From positions 479,064-543,063 of the forward strand of contig CAVTHA010000003.1 of NCBI GenBank assembly GCA_963734435.1: DNA of 64,000 bases. The letters run 5' to 3'. Below the pieces are notes generated by a model, which worked only from the letters and a program-made list of their open reading frames with translations, was not told the DNA's origin and did no database searches. The position numbers and the translations under genes are program-made. Below, piece after piece: positions 48,604 to 57,637 of this stretch; positions within the stretch are counted from its first letter, which is position 1, and every line of letters starts with the position of its first letter. This stretch comes from Bog-756 sp963734435 (lineage in GTDB: Bacteria; Actinomycetota; Acidimicrobiia; Acidimicrobiales; RAAP-2).

Positions 48604-49764
48604 ATGTACCTGGAGGAGACACCGGAGCAAATTGCGCTCCGGCACGAGCTTCGGGCCTACTTCGCCGACCTGCTGACTCCGGACGTCCGCCAGGCGCTCG
48701 ACACCGAGTCCGAGGGCGGCGAGGTCTTCCGCTCCCTGGTCCGCCGGATGGGCAAGGACGGCTGGCTCGGAATCGGCTGGCCGAAGGAGTACGGCGGGCA
48801 GGGGAGGCCGACGTCGGACCAATTCATCTTCTTCACCGAGGTGCAGCGGGCCAGGGCCCCGTTCCCGTTCGTGACCCTCAACACGGTCGGGCCCATGCTC
48901 ATGCGCAACGGGACCGACGAGCAGAAGAGCTTCTTCCTCTCGGGGATCCTGGCCGGAGAGATCAATTTCGCCATCGGGTACACCGAGCCCGGAGCGGGCA
49001 CCGACCTCGCCTCGTTGCGCACCCGAGCGGAGCGAGACGGCGACGAGTGGACCATCAACGGCAACAAGATCTTCACCAGCGGAGCCGACCAGGCCGACTA
49101 CATCTGGCTCGCCACCCGGACCGATCCCGACGCTCCCAAACACAAGGGCATCTCCATCTTCCTGGTACCCACCTCGGCGCCGGGGTTCTCGTCCACCCCG
49201 CTGGTGACCGTCGGCGGCGTGGTAACCACCGCCTCCTACTACGACAATGTCCGGGTGCCCGCCACTGCACTGGTGGGGGAGCTCAACGAAGGGTGGCGCC
49301 TGATCACCGGGCAGCTCAACCACGAACGGGTGGGGCTTGCCGCGGTGAGCGTGCTGGCCCAGCGGATGTGGGTGGAGACGGCCGAGTGGGCCATCGAACA
49401 GGGTGCGGCCGACGTCGGTTGGGTCCAAACGGATCTGGCTCGCACCTATGCCCTGCTCGAGGCCCAGAAGCTGCTCAACTGGCGGATGACTGCCGCGGTG
49501 GCCGCCGACACCCTCGGACCGGCCGACTCCTCGGCGGTCAAGGTGTTCGGTACCGAGGCCACCGTCGAGATCTACCGCCGACTGCTCGGCGTGGTCGGGG
49601 CCGGCGGCTACCTGAGCCCCGGATCGCCCGGAGCGGTACTGCACGGGGAGCTCGAACGGGCCGGCCGCCAGGCGCAGATCAACACGTTCGGTGGCGGGGT
49701 CAACGAGGTCCAACGTGAGATCCTGGCCACGGCCGGCCTCGGGATGAAGCGGGCGGCGCGTTGA
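48604..49764 (+). CDS. chsE2: Steroid-side-chain acyl-CoA dehydrogenase, FadE29/ChsE2-like
   Basis: ATG 48604, 386 residues. Strong resemblance to FadE29: RRMGKDGWLGIGWPKEYGG, FAIGYTEPGAGTDLASLRT, YIWLATRTDPDAPKHKGIS, GWRLITGQLNHERVGL and NTFGGGVNEVQREILA. In mycobacteria ChsE1 and ChsE2 form an alpha2beta2 enzyme that dehydrogenates the three-carbon side chain (3-oxo-4-pregnene-20-carboxyl-CoA). Both partners are in this operon. TTGA overlap with chsH2. Confidence 0.87.
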   Translation: MYLEETPEQIALRHELRAYFADLLTPDVRQALDTESEGGEVFRSLVRRMGKDGWLGIGWPKEYGGQGRPTSDQFIFFTEVQRARAPFPFVTLNTVGPMLMRNGTDEQKSFFLSGILAGEINFAIGYTEPGAGTDLASLRTRAERDGDEWTINGNKIFTSGADQADYIWLATRTDPDAPKHKGISIFLVPTSAPGFSSTPLVTVGGVVTTASYYDNVRVPATALVGELNEGWRLITGQLNHERVGLAAVSVLAQRMWVETAEWAIEQGAADVGWVQTDLARTYALLEAQKLLNWRMTAAVAADTLGPADSSAVKVFGTEATVEIYRRLLGVVGAGGYLSPGSPGAVLHGELERAGRQAQINTFGGGVNEVQREILATAGLGMKRAAR

Positions 49765-50861
49765 GCCCGCCCGCCACCGGTGTCGACACCGACCTGTCGG
49801 CAGCGTCCCTCGAGGATCGCCTCCGCTCGTTCGTCGGCCAGCCGTCGGGACCATCCAACCGGGCGCCCGACGAGGTGAACCTGCCCATGATCCGACACTG
49901 GGTGGAGGCCATGGGCGACCACAACCCTGTCTACGTGGACGACGAAGCCGCCCGCGATGCCGGGTTCCCCGGGATCATCGCCCCGCCGACCATGCTCCAG
50001 GCATGGATCATGCGGGGGCTGCGGGCGTCGATGGAGGTGGACCGGGCCCGCGCCGAAGGACAGGCAGGCGGCGACTCGTCGATCGACCGGCTGATGGCGA
50101 TGCTCGACGCCGCCGGCTACACGTCGGTGGTGGCCACCAACTGCGACCAGCACTACGTGCGGCCCCTGGTGCCGGGTGACCGTATCGAGGTCTCCTCGGT
50201 CATCGACGACGTCTCTCCGGAGAAGGCGACCGGTCTCGGGGTGGGTCGCTTCGTCACCACCCGGCTCGAGTTCACCGACCAGGACGGTGAGCCCGTGGCC
50301 ACCATGGTCTTCCGCATCCTCAAGTTCCGGCCCCGCCCGTCGACGTCAGCTGCCGGGCCCACCCAGGGCGACCAGACCGATGGCGCCGCCGGCGATGCGG
50401 CCGCCGGTGTCCCCTCGGGCGAGCCACCTCGGCCGAAGCGCCCCCGGCCCGCCCTCACCCAGGACAACCGGTTCTTCTTCGAGGGGGCCAAGGAGCACAA
50501 GCTCCTCATCCAGCGGTGCACCAACTGCGGCACCCTGCGGCACCCACCGCGACCGGCCTGCGCCGTCTGTCGCTCGTTCGATTGGGACACGGTGACCGCC
50601 TCGGGTCGGGGGACCGTCTACAGCTATGTGGTCAACCACCACCCGCAGGTCCCGGCTTTCGACTACCCGCTGGTCGTCGCCCTCGTCGAGCTCGAGGAGG
50701 GCACCCGGTTGGTGGCCAACGTGGCCGGCATGACCCCCGACCAGGTGTCCATCGGGATGCCGGTGGTCGCCGGGTTCGAGGAGTTCGACGAGGAGCTCAC
50801 CCTGCCCGTCTTCCGCCCGGCGCCGGACACCCCCACGCCGGCCGACCCGGGGAAGGGCTGA
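49761..50861 (+). CDS. chsH2: ChsH2-like enoyl-CoA hydratase subunit: MaoC plus DUF35 OB-fold
   Basis: Starts at TTG 49761, overlapping the previous stop. N-terminal MaoC hotdog domain (MIRHWVEAMGDHNPVYVDDEAA, GIIAPPTML), a charged Pro-rich linker, then a C-terminal DUF35 domain with zinc ribbon CTNCGTLRHPPRPACAVC and OB-fold VYSYVVNHHPQVPAFDYP. ChsH2 pairs with ChsH1 to hydrate the side-chain enoyl-CoA, and its DUF35 part docks the Ltp2 aldolase; that same arrangement is expected here. Confidence 0.88.
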   Translation: MSPPATGVDTDLSAASLEDRLRSFVGQPSGPSNRAPDEVNLPMIRHWVEAMGDHNPVYVDDEAARDAGFPGIIAPPTMLQAWIMRGLRASMEVDRARAEGQAGGDSSIDRLMAMLDAAGYTSVVATNCDQHYVRPLVPGDRIEVSSVIDDVSPEKATGLGVGRFVTTRLEFTDQDGEPVATMVFRILKFRPRPSTSAAGPTQGDQTDGAAGDAAAGVPSGEPPRPKRPRPALTQDNRFFFEGAKEHKLLIQRCTNCGTLRHPPRPACAVCRSFDWDTVTASGRGTVYSYVVNHHPQVPAFDYPLVVALVELEEGTRLVANVAGMTPDQVSIGMPVVAGFEEFDEELTLPVFRPAPDTPTPADPGKG

Positions 50862-52021
50862 TGGACTTCACCTTCAACGAGGAACAGCGCGCCGTCCAGG
50901 AGGCCGCCGACGGGCTGTTCGACGGCCTGGTGGTCCCCGGGCGGGTCCAGCAGGTGGAGGCCGGCGAGGAGCGTTTCGACCGCCAGCTCTGGGCGGAGCT
51001 GGCCAAAGCCGACCTCCTCGGGTTGCCGGTGCCCGAGGCACTCGGTGGCGGCGGGTATGGCATGGTCGAGGTGGCGCTGGTCCTCGAGGCCCAGGGCCGA
51101 ACGGTGGCCCCGGTGCCCCTCCTGCCCACGCTGGTGCTCGGAGCCATGCCGGTGGCCGAATTCGGCACCGAGGCCTTGCAGGCCGCGCTCCTGCCCGGTG
51201 TGACCTCGGGGGAGACGGTCCTGTCGGCCGGCCTCACCGACGTGGCCGCCGACATCGCCACCGGCGGCACCGGTCGTCCGGCGGTGCGTGCCCGTCCGCT
51301 CGACGGAGGACTCGCCCTGTCCGGTAGGGCCTTCGCCGTCCCCTTCGCCCACGTGGCCGATCGAATCCTCGTCCCGGCCTCGGTCGAGGGCGGGGTCGTG
51401 GTGGCCGCCATCGATCCCCGGTCGGCCGGCGTGACCATGGAACGGGCCGTCACCACCAATCGAGAGGTCCATCCGCATCTGCATCTCGACGGCGTGCAGA
51501 TCGGATCCGACGACCTGTTGGCCGGGGGAGACCCGGCCCGCGGACACGACGTACTCCAATGGATGTTGCCGCGCGCCTGGACCGCGCTGTGCGCCCTCCA
51601 AGTGGGGGTCACCGAGGCGGCCGTTTCCCAAACGGCGGCGTACCTCAACACCCGGGAGCAGTTCGGCCGTCCCTTGTCGACCTTCCAGGGAACCATGCTG
51701 CGGACGGCCGATGCGGCCATCGACACCGAGTCCATCCGGGTGACCATGTGGCAGGCGGCCTGGCGGCTCGACCAGGGGTTGGACGCGGAACTGGCGGTGA
51801 GCGTGGCTTCGTGGTTCGCGGCGGAAGCCGGCCAGCGCGCCGTCTTCGCCACCCAACACCTCCACGGCGGCATCGGGGCCGATATCTCCTACCCCATCCA
51901 TCGCTACTTCCTGTGGGGCAAGCAGATCGAGCTCATGCTCGGCGCACCGAGCGCCCACCTGGCCCGTCTGGGCCGGCAGGTGGTGGACGAGCTCCATACC
52001 GGCCGGGCGGTGCTGGCATGA
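50861..52021 (+). CDS. chsE1: Steroid-side-chain acyl-CoA dehydrogenase partner, FadE28/ChsE1-like
   Basis: ATG 50861 overlaps the ChsH2 stop by one base. 386 residues, with NTREQFGRPLSTFQGTML and the FadE28-like end HLHGGIGADISYPIHRYF plus MLGAPSAHLARLG. Lower similarity to generic dehydrogenases in the FAD region is usual for the ChsE1 subunit. The ATGA overlap with chsH1 follows. Confidence 0.86.
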   Translation: MDFTFNEEQRAVQEAADGLFDGLVVPGRVQQVEAGEERFDRQLWAELAKADLLGLPVPEALGGGGYGMVEVALVLEAQGRTVAPVPLLPTLVLGAMPVAEFGTEALQAALLPGVTSGETVLSAGLTDVAADIATGGTGRPAVRARPLDGGLALSGRAFAVPFAHVADRILVPASVEGGVVVAAIDPRSAGVTMERAVTTNREVHPHLHLDGVQIGSDDLLAGGDPARGHDVLQWMLPRAWTALCALQVGVTEAAVSQTAAYLNTREQFGRPLSTFQGTMLRTADAAIDTESIRVTMWQAAWRLDQGLDAELAVSVASWFAAEAGQRAVFATQHLHGGIGADISYPIHRYFLWGKQIELMLGAPSAHLARLGRQVVDELHTGRAVLA

Positions 52022-52551
52022 GCACGCCAGGGAAGGCCGCGGTGGCACCGGCCGGAGCTCCGGTGAAGCCCCGGGCCGACACGCGGCTGTTCGACGAGGT
52101 GGCGGTGGGGGATGACCTCCCCGAGCTGGTCCTGCCCCTCACCCGCACCCTCATCGTGTCGACCGCCATCGCCTCGCGCGACTACCAGGACGTCCACCAC
52201 GACTCGGTGCTGGCCGCCGCACGGGGGTCGAAGGACATCTTCATGAACATCCTCTCGACCAACGGCATCGTTGGACGATACGTGACCGACTGGTCCGGGC
52301 CGGGTGGGGTCCTCACCGATGTCCGGATCCGGCTGGGCGCCCCCAACTACCCGGACGACGTCATGACCGTGACCGGCTCGGTCACCGCCAAGGACGAGTC
52401 CGTAGGGGCCGACGGGTATGGGGCGGTCGAGGTCACCCTGCGGGGGAGCAACCAGCTGGGCGACCACGTCACCGGCACGGTCGGGCTGCGGCTGCCCTCC
52501 AGCCGACCGCCCTCCAGCCGACCGCCCTCCGGCGGAGTGGCCGACCGATGA
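52018..52551 (+). CDS. chsH1: ChsH1-like MaoC enoyl-CoA hydratase subunit
   Basis: ATG 52018; 177 residues. Single hotdog domain with the hydratase-2 catalytic segment ASRDYQDVHHDSVLA (Asp and His) and FMNILSTNGIVGRYVTDW, GGVLTDVRIRLGAPNYPDD. It is the catalytic partner of ChsH2. The C-terminus has a repeat-encoded tail (SSRPPSSRPPS) from a 15-bp unit at 52495-52530. GTGA-type four-base overlap with ltp2 (ATGA). Confidence 0.86.
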   Translation: MSTPGKAAVAPAGAPVKPRADTRLFDEVAVGDDLPELVLPLTRTLIVSTAIASRDYQDVHHDSVLAAARGSKDIFMNILSTNGIVGRYVTDWSGPGGVLTDVRIRLGAPNYPDDVMTVTGSVTAKDESVGADGYGAVEVTLRGSNQLGDHVTGTVGLRLPSSRPPSSRPPSGGVADR

Positions 52552-53737
52552 GCGGCTCCGAGCACGGGTATGCCGGCACGACGGCGATCGTCGGCATCGG
52601 GGCCACCGAGTTCTCCAAGGAGTCCGGCCGCAGCGACCTCCGTCTGGCCGTCGAGGCCGTCGACCTGGCCCTGCGCGACGCCGGTATCCAGCCGGCCGAG
52701 GTGGACGGGATGGTCACCTTCAGCGCCGACACCAATCCTGAGATCGAGATCGCCCGGAGCTTGGGCGTTGGAGAGCTGTCCTTCTTCAGCCGGATCCACT
52801 ACGGCGGGGGAGCGGCCTGCGCCACCATCCAACAGGCGGCCATGGCCGTGCAGACGGGAGTGGCCGACGTCGTGGTCTGCTACCGGGCCTTCAACGAGCG
52901 GTCGGGCCACCGGTTCGGCACCGGCGTGCAGGACCGGGCGCCGGTGGCCAACGCCGAGACGGCCCACTTCGCCTGGTACGCGCCGGTCGGTCTGTTCGAC
53001 CCCGGCCCAGTGGGTGGCCATGGCCGCCCAGCGCTACCTGCACATGGCCGGCGCCACCTCCGAGGACCTGGGCCGGGTGGCGGTGGCCGACCGGCGTCAC
53101 GCCGCCGCCAACCCCAAGGCCTGGTTCTACGGGAAGCCGATCACCCTCGAGGACCATCAGGCGTCGCGGTGGATCGTCGAGCCGCTCCATCTCCTCGACT
53201 GCTGCCAGGAGACCGATGGCGGGCAGGCCCTGGTGGTCACCTCCCTCGAGCGGGCCCGGGACCTCCCGACCGCGCCGGCCGTCATCGAGGCGGCCGCTCA
53301 GGGATCGGGACCCGGACAGGAGATGATGACCTCCTACTACGTGGGCGATCTCTGCGGGCTGGGCGAGATGGAGGCCGTGGCCCGCCAGCTGTGGCAGACC
53401 TCGGGTCTCACTCCGGCCGACATCCAGACGGCTGTCCTCTACGACCACTTCACCCCCTATGTCCTCTATCAGCTCGAGGAATTGGGCTTCTGCGCCCGGG
53501 GGGAGGCCAAGGACTTCGTCGCGCGACGGCAACATCGAGATCGGCGGCGGCCTACCCGTCAACACCCACGGGGGCCAGCTGGGCGAGGCCTACCTGCACG
53601 GCATGAACGGGATCGCCGAGGGCGTGCGCCAGGTGCGGGGAACCTCGGTCAACCAGGTCCCCGACGTGGGCCACACCCTGGTCACCGCGGGCACCGGGGT
53701 GCCGACCAGCGGCCTGATCCTCGGGGTCGACGGGTGA
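52548..53737 (+). CDS. ltp2: Ltp2-like steroid side-chain aldolase (two frameshifts near 53,005 and 53,520)
   Basis: Thiolase-fold lipid-transfer-type protein. First frame: AIVGIGATEFSKESGRSDLRLA to AHFAWYAPVGLFDP; second: WVAMAAQRYLHMAGATSEDLG to LYDHFTPYVLYQLEELGF; third: RDGNIEIGGGLPVNTHGGQLGEAYLHGMNGI to the stop at 53737. All parts are conserved, so indels are likelier than decay. Ltp2 releases propionyl-CoA from the 17-hydroxy-20-carboxyl-CoA steroid by a retro-aldol step, with the ChsH2 DUF35 as partner. Confidence 0.87.
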
Positions 53738-53816
53738 CCGGCCAGTCCGCCGCCGTGCCCAAGACCTCGGTCGGCCGGTCCGAAGCCTCTCGGTTCCCGT
53801 GCACGGGTGGATCCGG

Positions 53817-54965
53817 ATGACCTCCCGGGTGGTCGTCTTGGGTGCTGGGTTCGGCGGGCTCGAGCTCTCCAGCCGCTTGTCCGGAGCGCTGGGGGACCGT
53901 GTCCAGGTCACGTTGATCGACCAGGCCGATTCCTTCATCTTCGGGTTCTCCAAGCTCGACGTCCTGTTCGGGCACCGCACACTCGACGAGGTCAAGACGC
54001 CCTACGCCCGGCTCGCCCACCCGGGCGTCGAGTTCCGCCAAGAGCGGGTGGTGGCAATCGACCCGGTGGGCCGCCGGGTCACCACCGACGCCGGCCGCTA
54101 CGACGCTGATGTCCTGGTGGTGGCGCTCGGTGCCGACCTCGAGCCCGCGGCCACGCCTGGATTCGCCGAGATCGGGAGCGAGTTCTACTCGCCGGCCGGC
54201 GCCGAGCTCACCGGCGAGGTGTTGCGGAACTTCGATGCGGGCGTGGCGGTGATCGCCGTACTCGGCGCGTTCTTCAAGTGCCCACCGGCTCCCTACGAGA
54301 CGGCGTTCATGCTCCACGACCACCTGGTCGGACGAGGCGTCCGGGATGCCTGCGAGATCTGGGTCCTCACCCAGATGCCCATGCCGATTCCCATCTCCGA
54401 GCCGGTCTCCGCCGAGATCATCGCCGCCATGGACGAGCGGGGCATCCGGTACCGGCCGAGCACCGCGGTGACCAGCGTGGACGCCGACGCCCGGGTCCTC
54501 CACCTGAACGACAGGACCACCTTGGCCTTCGACCTGGTCCTCGGCGTCCCGGTGCATCGGGCTCCGGAGGTGGTGGTGGAGTCAGGCATGACCGAGGATG
54601 GGTGGATACCGGTGGACCCGGCCACCTTCGCTACCCGGTTCCCGGGCGTCTACGCCGTCGGGGACGTGACGAGCGCACCGGTTCCGCGAGCGGGCATCAT
54701 CGCCGAGGGTGAAGCAGCCACGGTCGCCGAGGTCCTCATCGCCCAATTCACCGATGGCCCACCTCCTCCCCCCTACGCCGGCGCGGCCGTCTGCTACATC
54801 GAGATGGGCCAGCGTGAGGTGGCCCGGGTGGATGTGGACTTCATGGCCCAGGGAGGGCCAACGGCACGATTTCGGCCGCCGTCGGTCGCCGGGGCCGAGG
54901 AGAAGGCGGAGTTCGCGTCGAGCCGGCTGGCCCGGTGGTTCGGAATCCATGGGACCGGGGGATGA
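53817..54965 (+). CDS. FAD-dependent pyridine-nucleotide/sulfide-quinone-type oxidoreductase
   Basis: ATG 53817, 382 residues. N-terminal FAD loop VVVLGAGFGGLELSSRL, a second nucleotide region (VAVIAVLGAFFKCPPAPYETA) and the C-terminal FAD motif FPGVYAVGDVTSAPVP. ALGADLEP and the Cys in FFKCPP recall sulfide:quinone or NADH-dehydrogenase-2-like enzymes. It follows ltp2 by 79 bases on the same strand; a link to steroid electron transfer is only a guess. Confidence 0.82.
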   Translation: MTSRVVVLGAGFGGLELSSRLSGALGDRVQVTLIDQADSFIFGFSKLDVLFGHRTLDEVKTPYARLAHPGVEFRQERVVAIDPVGRRVTTDAGRYDADVLVVALGADLEPAATPGFAEIGSEFYSPAGAELTGEVLRNFDAGVAVIAVLGAFFKCPPAPYETAFMLHDHLVGRGVRDACEIWVLTQMPMPIPISEPVSAEIIAAMDERGIRYRPSTAVTSVDADARVLHLNDRTTLAFDLVLGVPVHRAPEVVVESGMTEDGWIPVDPATFATRFPGVYAVGDVTSAPVPRAGIIAEGEAATVAEVLIAQFTDGPPPPPYAGAAVCYIEMGQREVARVDVDFMAQGGPTARFRPPSVAGAEEKAEFASSRLARWFGIHGTGG

Positions 54966-55052
54966 CACCGGTCTCGACGTAGCCCGGTGCCCCCATGTCG
55001 TAGGGAACGAGGGCCCAGAGGACTCCCTAGAGCCGGTTCACCACGCCGGGCC

Positions 55053-55421
55053 TACCGGTTCGTCATCCTGGAGGTGTCCAGCAAGCTGGGCAGGCACTAC
55101 TGGCGCAACCCGCTGGCCGTGCTGGATGCCGGGCGGTGGGAGCGGCTCCCGGACCGGCTCGGGATCGACCCGGCGCGGCACGCCGAGTCTGCGGGCATCC
55201 TCGCCGAGGTACGGCGCGCCGTCAACGAGGAGCTGACCGAGCACCAGCGGCGGGTCTTCGTGGCGATCGTGGTCGACGGGATACCGCTGGACGCGCTGGC
55301 CGCCAGGATCGGTCTCGAGCGCAACGCTATATATAAGGTCATTTTCGATGCGCGGCGTAAGATCCGCCGGGCGCTGGTCGCCAACGGGTACTTGGAAGAG
55401 CCGGGCTTGGAGCAGGGATGA
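55053..55421 (+). pseudogene. 5'-truncated ECF-like sigma factor (region 4 only)
   Basis: The frame carries YRFVILEVSSKLGRHYWRN, the tail of a sigma region 2-4 linker, and a full region 4 helix-turn-helix (ELTEHQRRVFVAIVVDGIPLD, ARIGLERNAIYKVIFDARRK). Region 2 is missing: upstream of 55,053 nothing resembles a sigma factor. It cannot start transcription alone. Stop overlaps the next ATG. This marks the left border of the foreign-looking segment. Confidence 0.75.
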
Positions 55422-55687
55422 GCGAGCGGGAGAAACTGGAGCGGTTCCTGCGGACCGACCCGCGCGATGTCGGCTGCGATGAGGCGATGGCGGTCTTGCA
55501 CGTCTACGTCGACCTCTTGGCGGCCTGCGAGGACGCGGCCGGGCGCTACCCCGGTGTCGCCGCCCACCTGACGGCGTGCGGCCCGTGCGGGGAGGACTTC
55601 GCCGGGCTCCTGCTGGCGGTCACCAATGATTTAGCGCGGCGGATAACCCGGGAGGAGCAGGGCCGCCGCGAGGTCCTCGGCGTTTGA
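55418..55687 (+). CDS. Zinc-finger anti-sigma-like protein
   Basis: ATG 55418 overlaps the sigma stop (ATGA). 89 residues with an HxxxCxxC-type zinc site, AAHLTACGPCGEDFAGLL, and Cys21 upstream. No transmembrane helix. Such small zf-HC2-like proteins pair with the sigma factor encoded upstream; here the partner is truncated. Confidence 0.65.
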   Translation: MSEREKLERFLRTDPRDVGCDEAMAVLHVYVDLLAACEDAAGRYPGVAAHLTACGPCGEDFAGLLLAVTNDLARRITREEQGRREVLGV

Positions 55688-56110
55688 CCTGTACAGGACG
55701 CTGGTCCACTCAATCGTCATCTCCAGCGCGCTCGGCCAGGGTCTCGGTGACTCTGCCAACCGCGAAGCAGCCGGCCTTGACTGCGCCCTCGCCTCCCTCC
55801 GGGCGCGCCTGCCGGACGGCTAGGCCCCGCGGCTCGTCGAGTTCTATGGCCATCTGCAGCCATTCCCTGACGCCCTCCCCGCGCCGCGGGCGTTGGCCGA
55901 CATGGGGTGCGAGCTGGCGGTGCTTTACAACGGGAGCCACACCATGATCAGGAACTGTCTTGATAGCAGGGGCTTAGCGACTTCTTCGGCTCGTTACCAG
56001 CAATGCGTTCGACAGTGTGGGGGCCAGAGCAGGGCTCCGGCGTGTTCCGGACTTACCGGGGTTTGTCCGGCATGCACGGTTGTGGGGCGGAATCGCACTG
56101 TTGTGAGCAC

Positions 56111-56170
56111 GGGCACGCCACGTGATCATGTAGGTCTCTGAGGTCTACATGAACGAGGTGTGGCGTGCCC
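56111..56170 (+). repeat. Long inverted repeat over the transposase start
   Basis: GGGCACGCCAC (56111-56121) pairs with GTGGCGTGCCC (56160-56170), and inside it CATGTAG (56127-56133) pairs with CTACATG (56145-56151). The outer right arm contains the GTG start, so the RNA hairpin could hide it. Confidence 0.7.
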
Positions 56171-57408
56171 GCAGTGGCATTGTCGCGCGTGGGTGCGCGC
56201 GTGGTCGAGTCCGGTCCCGGCGGCGAGGATCTGGCCGCCGGTACGTGGCAGCGGCTGGAAGCGCTGCCTGACCCGCGCTCGCCGCAGGGGCGGATCTACC
56301 CGCTGGCCTGCCTGGTCGCGATCGCGGTCTGCGCGTTCACCGCGGCCGGGAACGACCGGTTCACCGCGGTCGGGCAGTGGATCAGGCGGGCTAGCCAGGC
56401 GGACCTGGCCCGGCTGCGCGCCCCGTGGGACCCGATCGCCGGCCGGTACCGGGCACCGGATGAGAAGACGATCCGGGTGGTGCTGGACCGTCTTGACCCG
56501 CGGGCCCTGGCCCGGGCCCTGCTCGGGCCGCGCCCGCGCGGCGCCGGCGCCCCGGCGGGCCGCCGTCGGCCAGCGTGCGCGGCTACCGTGCCCGGCGCGC
56601 CGCCCAGCAGGCAAAAGCGCTGGCCCGGGACCGGTTAAGGGCAGTGGCCGTGGACGGCAAGACCTCCCGCGGAGCCCGCCGCGCCGACGGCACCCGGGTC
56701 CATCTCCTCGGCGTCGCCGAGCACGGCGGCCACCTGCTGGATCACCTCGAGGTCGACGTCAAGCACAACGAGACCAGCCACTTCACCGAGCTCCTGGAAC
56801 CCCTGGACCTGGCCGGCGCCGTGGTGACCTCCGACGCCCTCCACACGGTGCGGGCGAACCTGGACTGGCTGGTCAGGGACAAGAAGGCGCACTACATCGC
56901 GGTCGTGAAGCAGAACCAGCCGCTGCTGCACGCCCAGGTCAAGGCCCTGCCCTGGCGGCAGGTACCCGGCGGCAGCACCGCCCGCGAGACCGGGCACGGC
57001 CGCACCGAGACCCGCACCCTGAAGGCCGCCCACGTCAGCCGCCTGGACTTCCCGCACGCCCGCCAGGCCATCAAGATCACCCGCTGGCGGAAGGACACCG
57101 CCACCGGCAAGACCACCCGCGAGACCGCCTACGCCGTCACCAGCCTGACCAGCGCCCACGCCACCGCGCAGGACCTGGCCCGCCTGGTCCGCGAGCACTG
57201 GTCCATCGAGGCGCACCACCACGTCCGCGACGTGACTTTCGGCGAAGATACCGCCACCAGCCGCACCGGCAGCGGGCCCGCCAACCTGGCCACCATCCGC
57301 GCCGCCATCATCGCGGCCATCAAAGACGCCGGCTACCTGCACGTCCCCGAAGGCCGACGCGACCACACCACCCCCGCCGAAACCCTCCGACTCCACGGCC
57401 TCGATTAG
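56165..57408 (+). CDS. ISAs1-family DDE transposase (frameshift near 56,600)
   Basis: N-terminal part (GTG 56165) has LPDPRSPQGRIYPLACLVAIAV and DEKTIRVVLDRLDPRAL; after a frame change the catalytic part reads RAVAVDGKTSRGARR (first Asp), VVTSDALHTVRANL (second Asp), YIAVVKQNQPLL and HWSIEAHHHVRDVTFGED (Glu). Total of about 415 residues is somewhat long for ISAs1. Either an indel or an inactivating mutation separates the frames. A long inverted repeat overlaps the start. Confidence 0.88.
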
Positions 57409-57637
57409 GACAGAAACGGACATTCACGGAACACGCCGGAGCCCTGGGGGCCAGAGCCGCCGGGATGCGCATGGCCTGGGTGAACGCTCCGCCGCCCCGT
57501 TCGACACGATCGGCGCGCCGCCGCGGAGGCGCCAGGCTGGGAGGCCGGCAATCGCGGGCCACCACGGGTCGGTGACCGGGGTGTTGCTTGATGATGGTGA
57601 AGGGACATTACCGGCCGTCGTCTCGCGGGCGAGCGGG

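Larger units (their letters stand above)
56030..57446 (+). mobile_element. ISAs1-family insertion sequence, 1,417 bp
   Basis: Terminal inverted repeats are perfect over 19 bases: CAGGGCTCCGGCGTGTTCC at 56030-56048 and its complement at 57428-57446. The 10-bp GGGGCCAGAG is duplicated directly outside both ends (56020-56029 and 57447-57456). Size, CAGGG ends, 10-bp duplication and transposase all fit the ISAs1 family. Intact ends and exact duplication suggest a recent insertion. Confidence 0.93.
55682..57545 (+). pseudogene. Haloacid-dehalogenase (HAD) type II pseudogene interrupted by an IS element
   Basis: Fragments in changing frames spell a HAD enzyme: AFDLYRTLV (nucleophile Asp motif I) at about 55,683, then LVEFYGHLQPFPDALPAPRALADMG and ELAVLYNGSHTMIRNCLDSRGL (motif II Ser region) to about 55,975, and FDSVGAR at 56,008. 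The IS splits it, and ARAAGMRMAWVN with APFDTIGAPP resumes at 57,447. Internal deletions and stops show decay before or after insertion. Confidence 0.75.

Noticed and set aside
56165..57408. Programmed frameshift producing the transposase
   Set aside because: ISAs1 transposases are normally one frame, I see no clear slippery heptamer with a following structure, and other genes in the window show similar indels.
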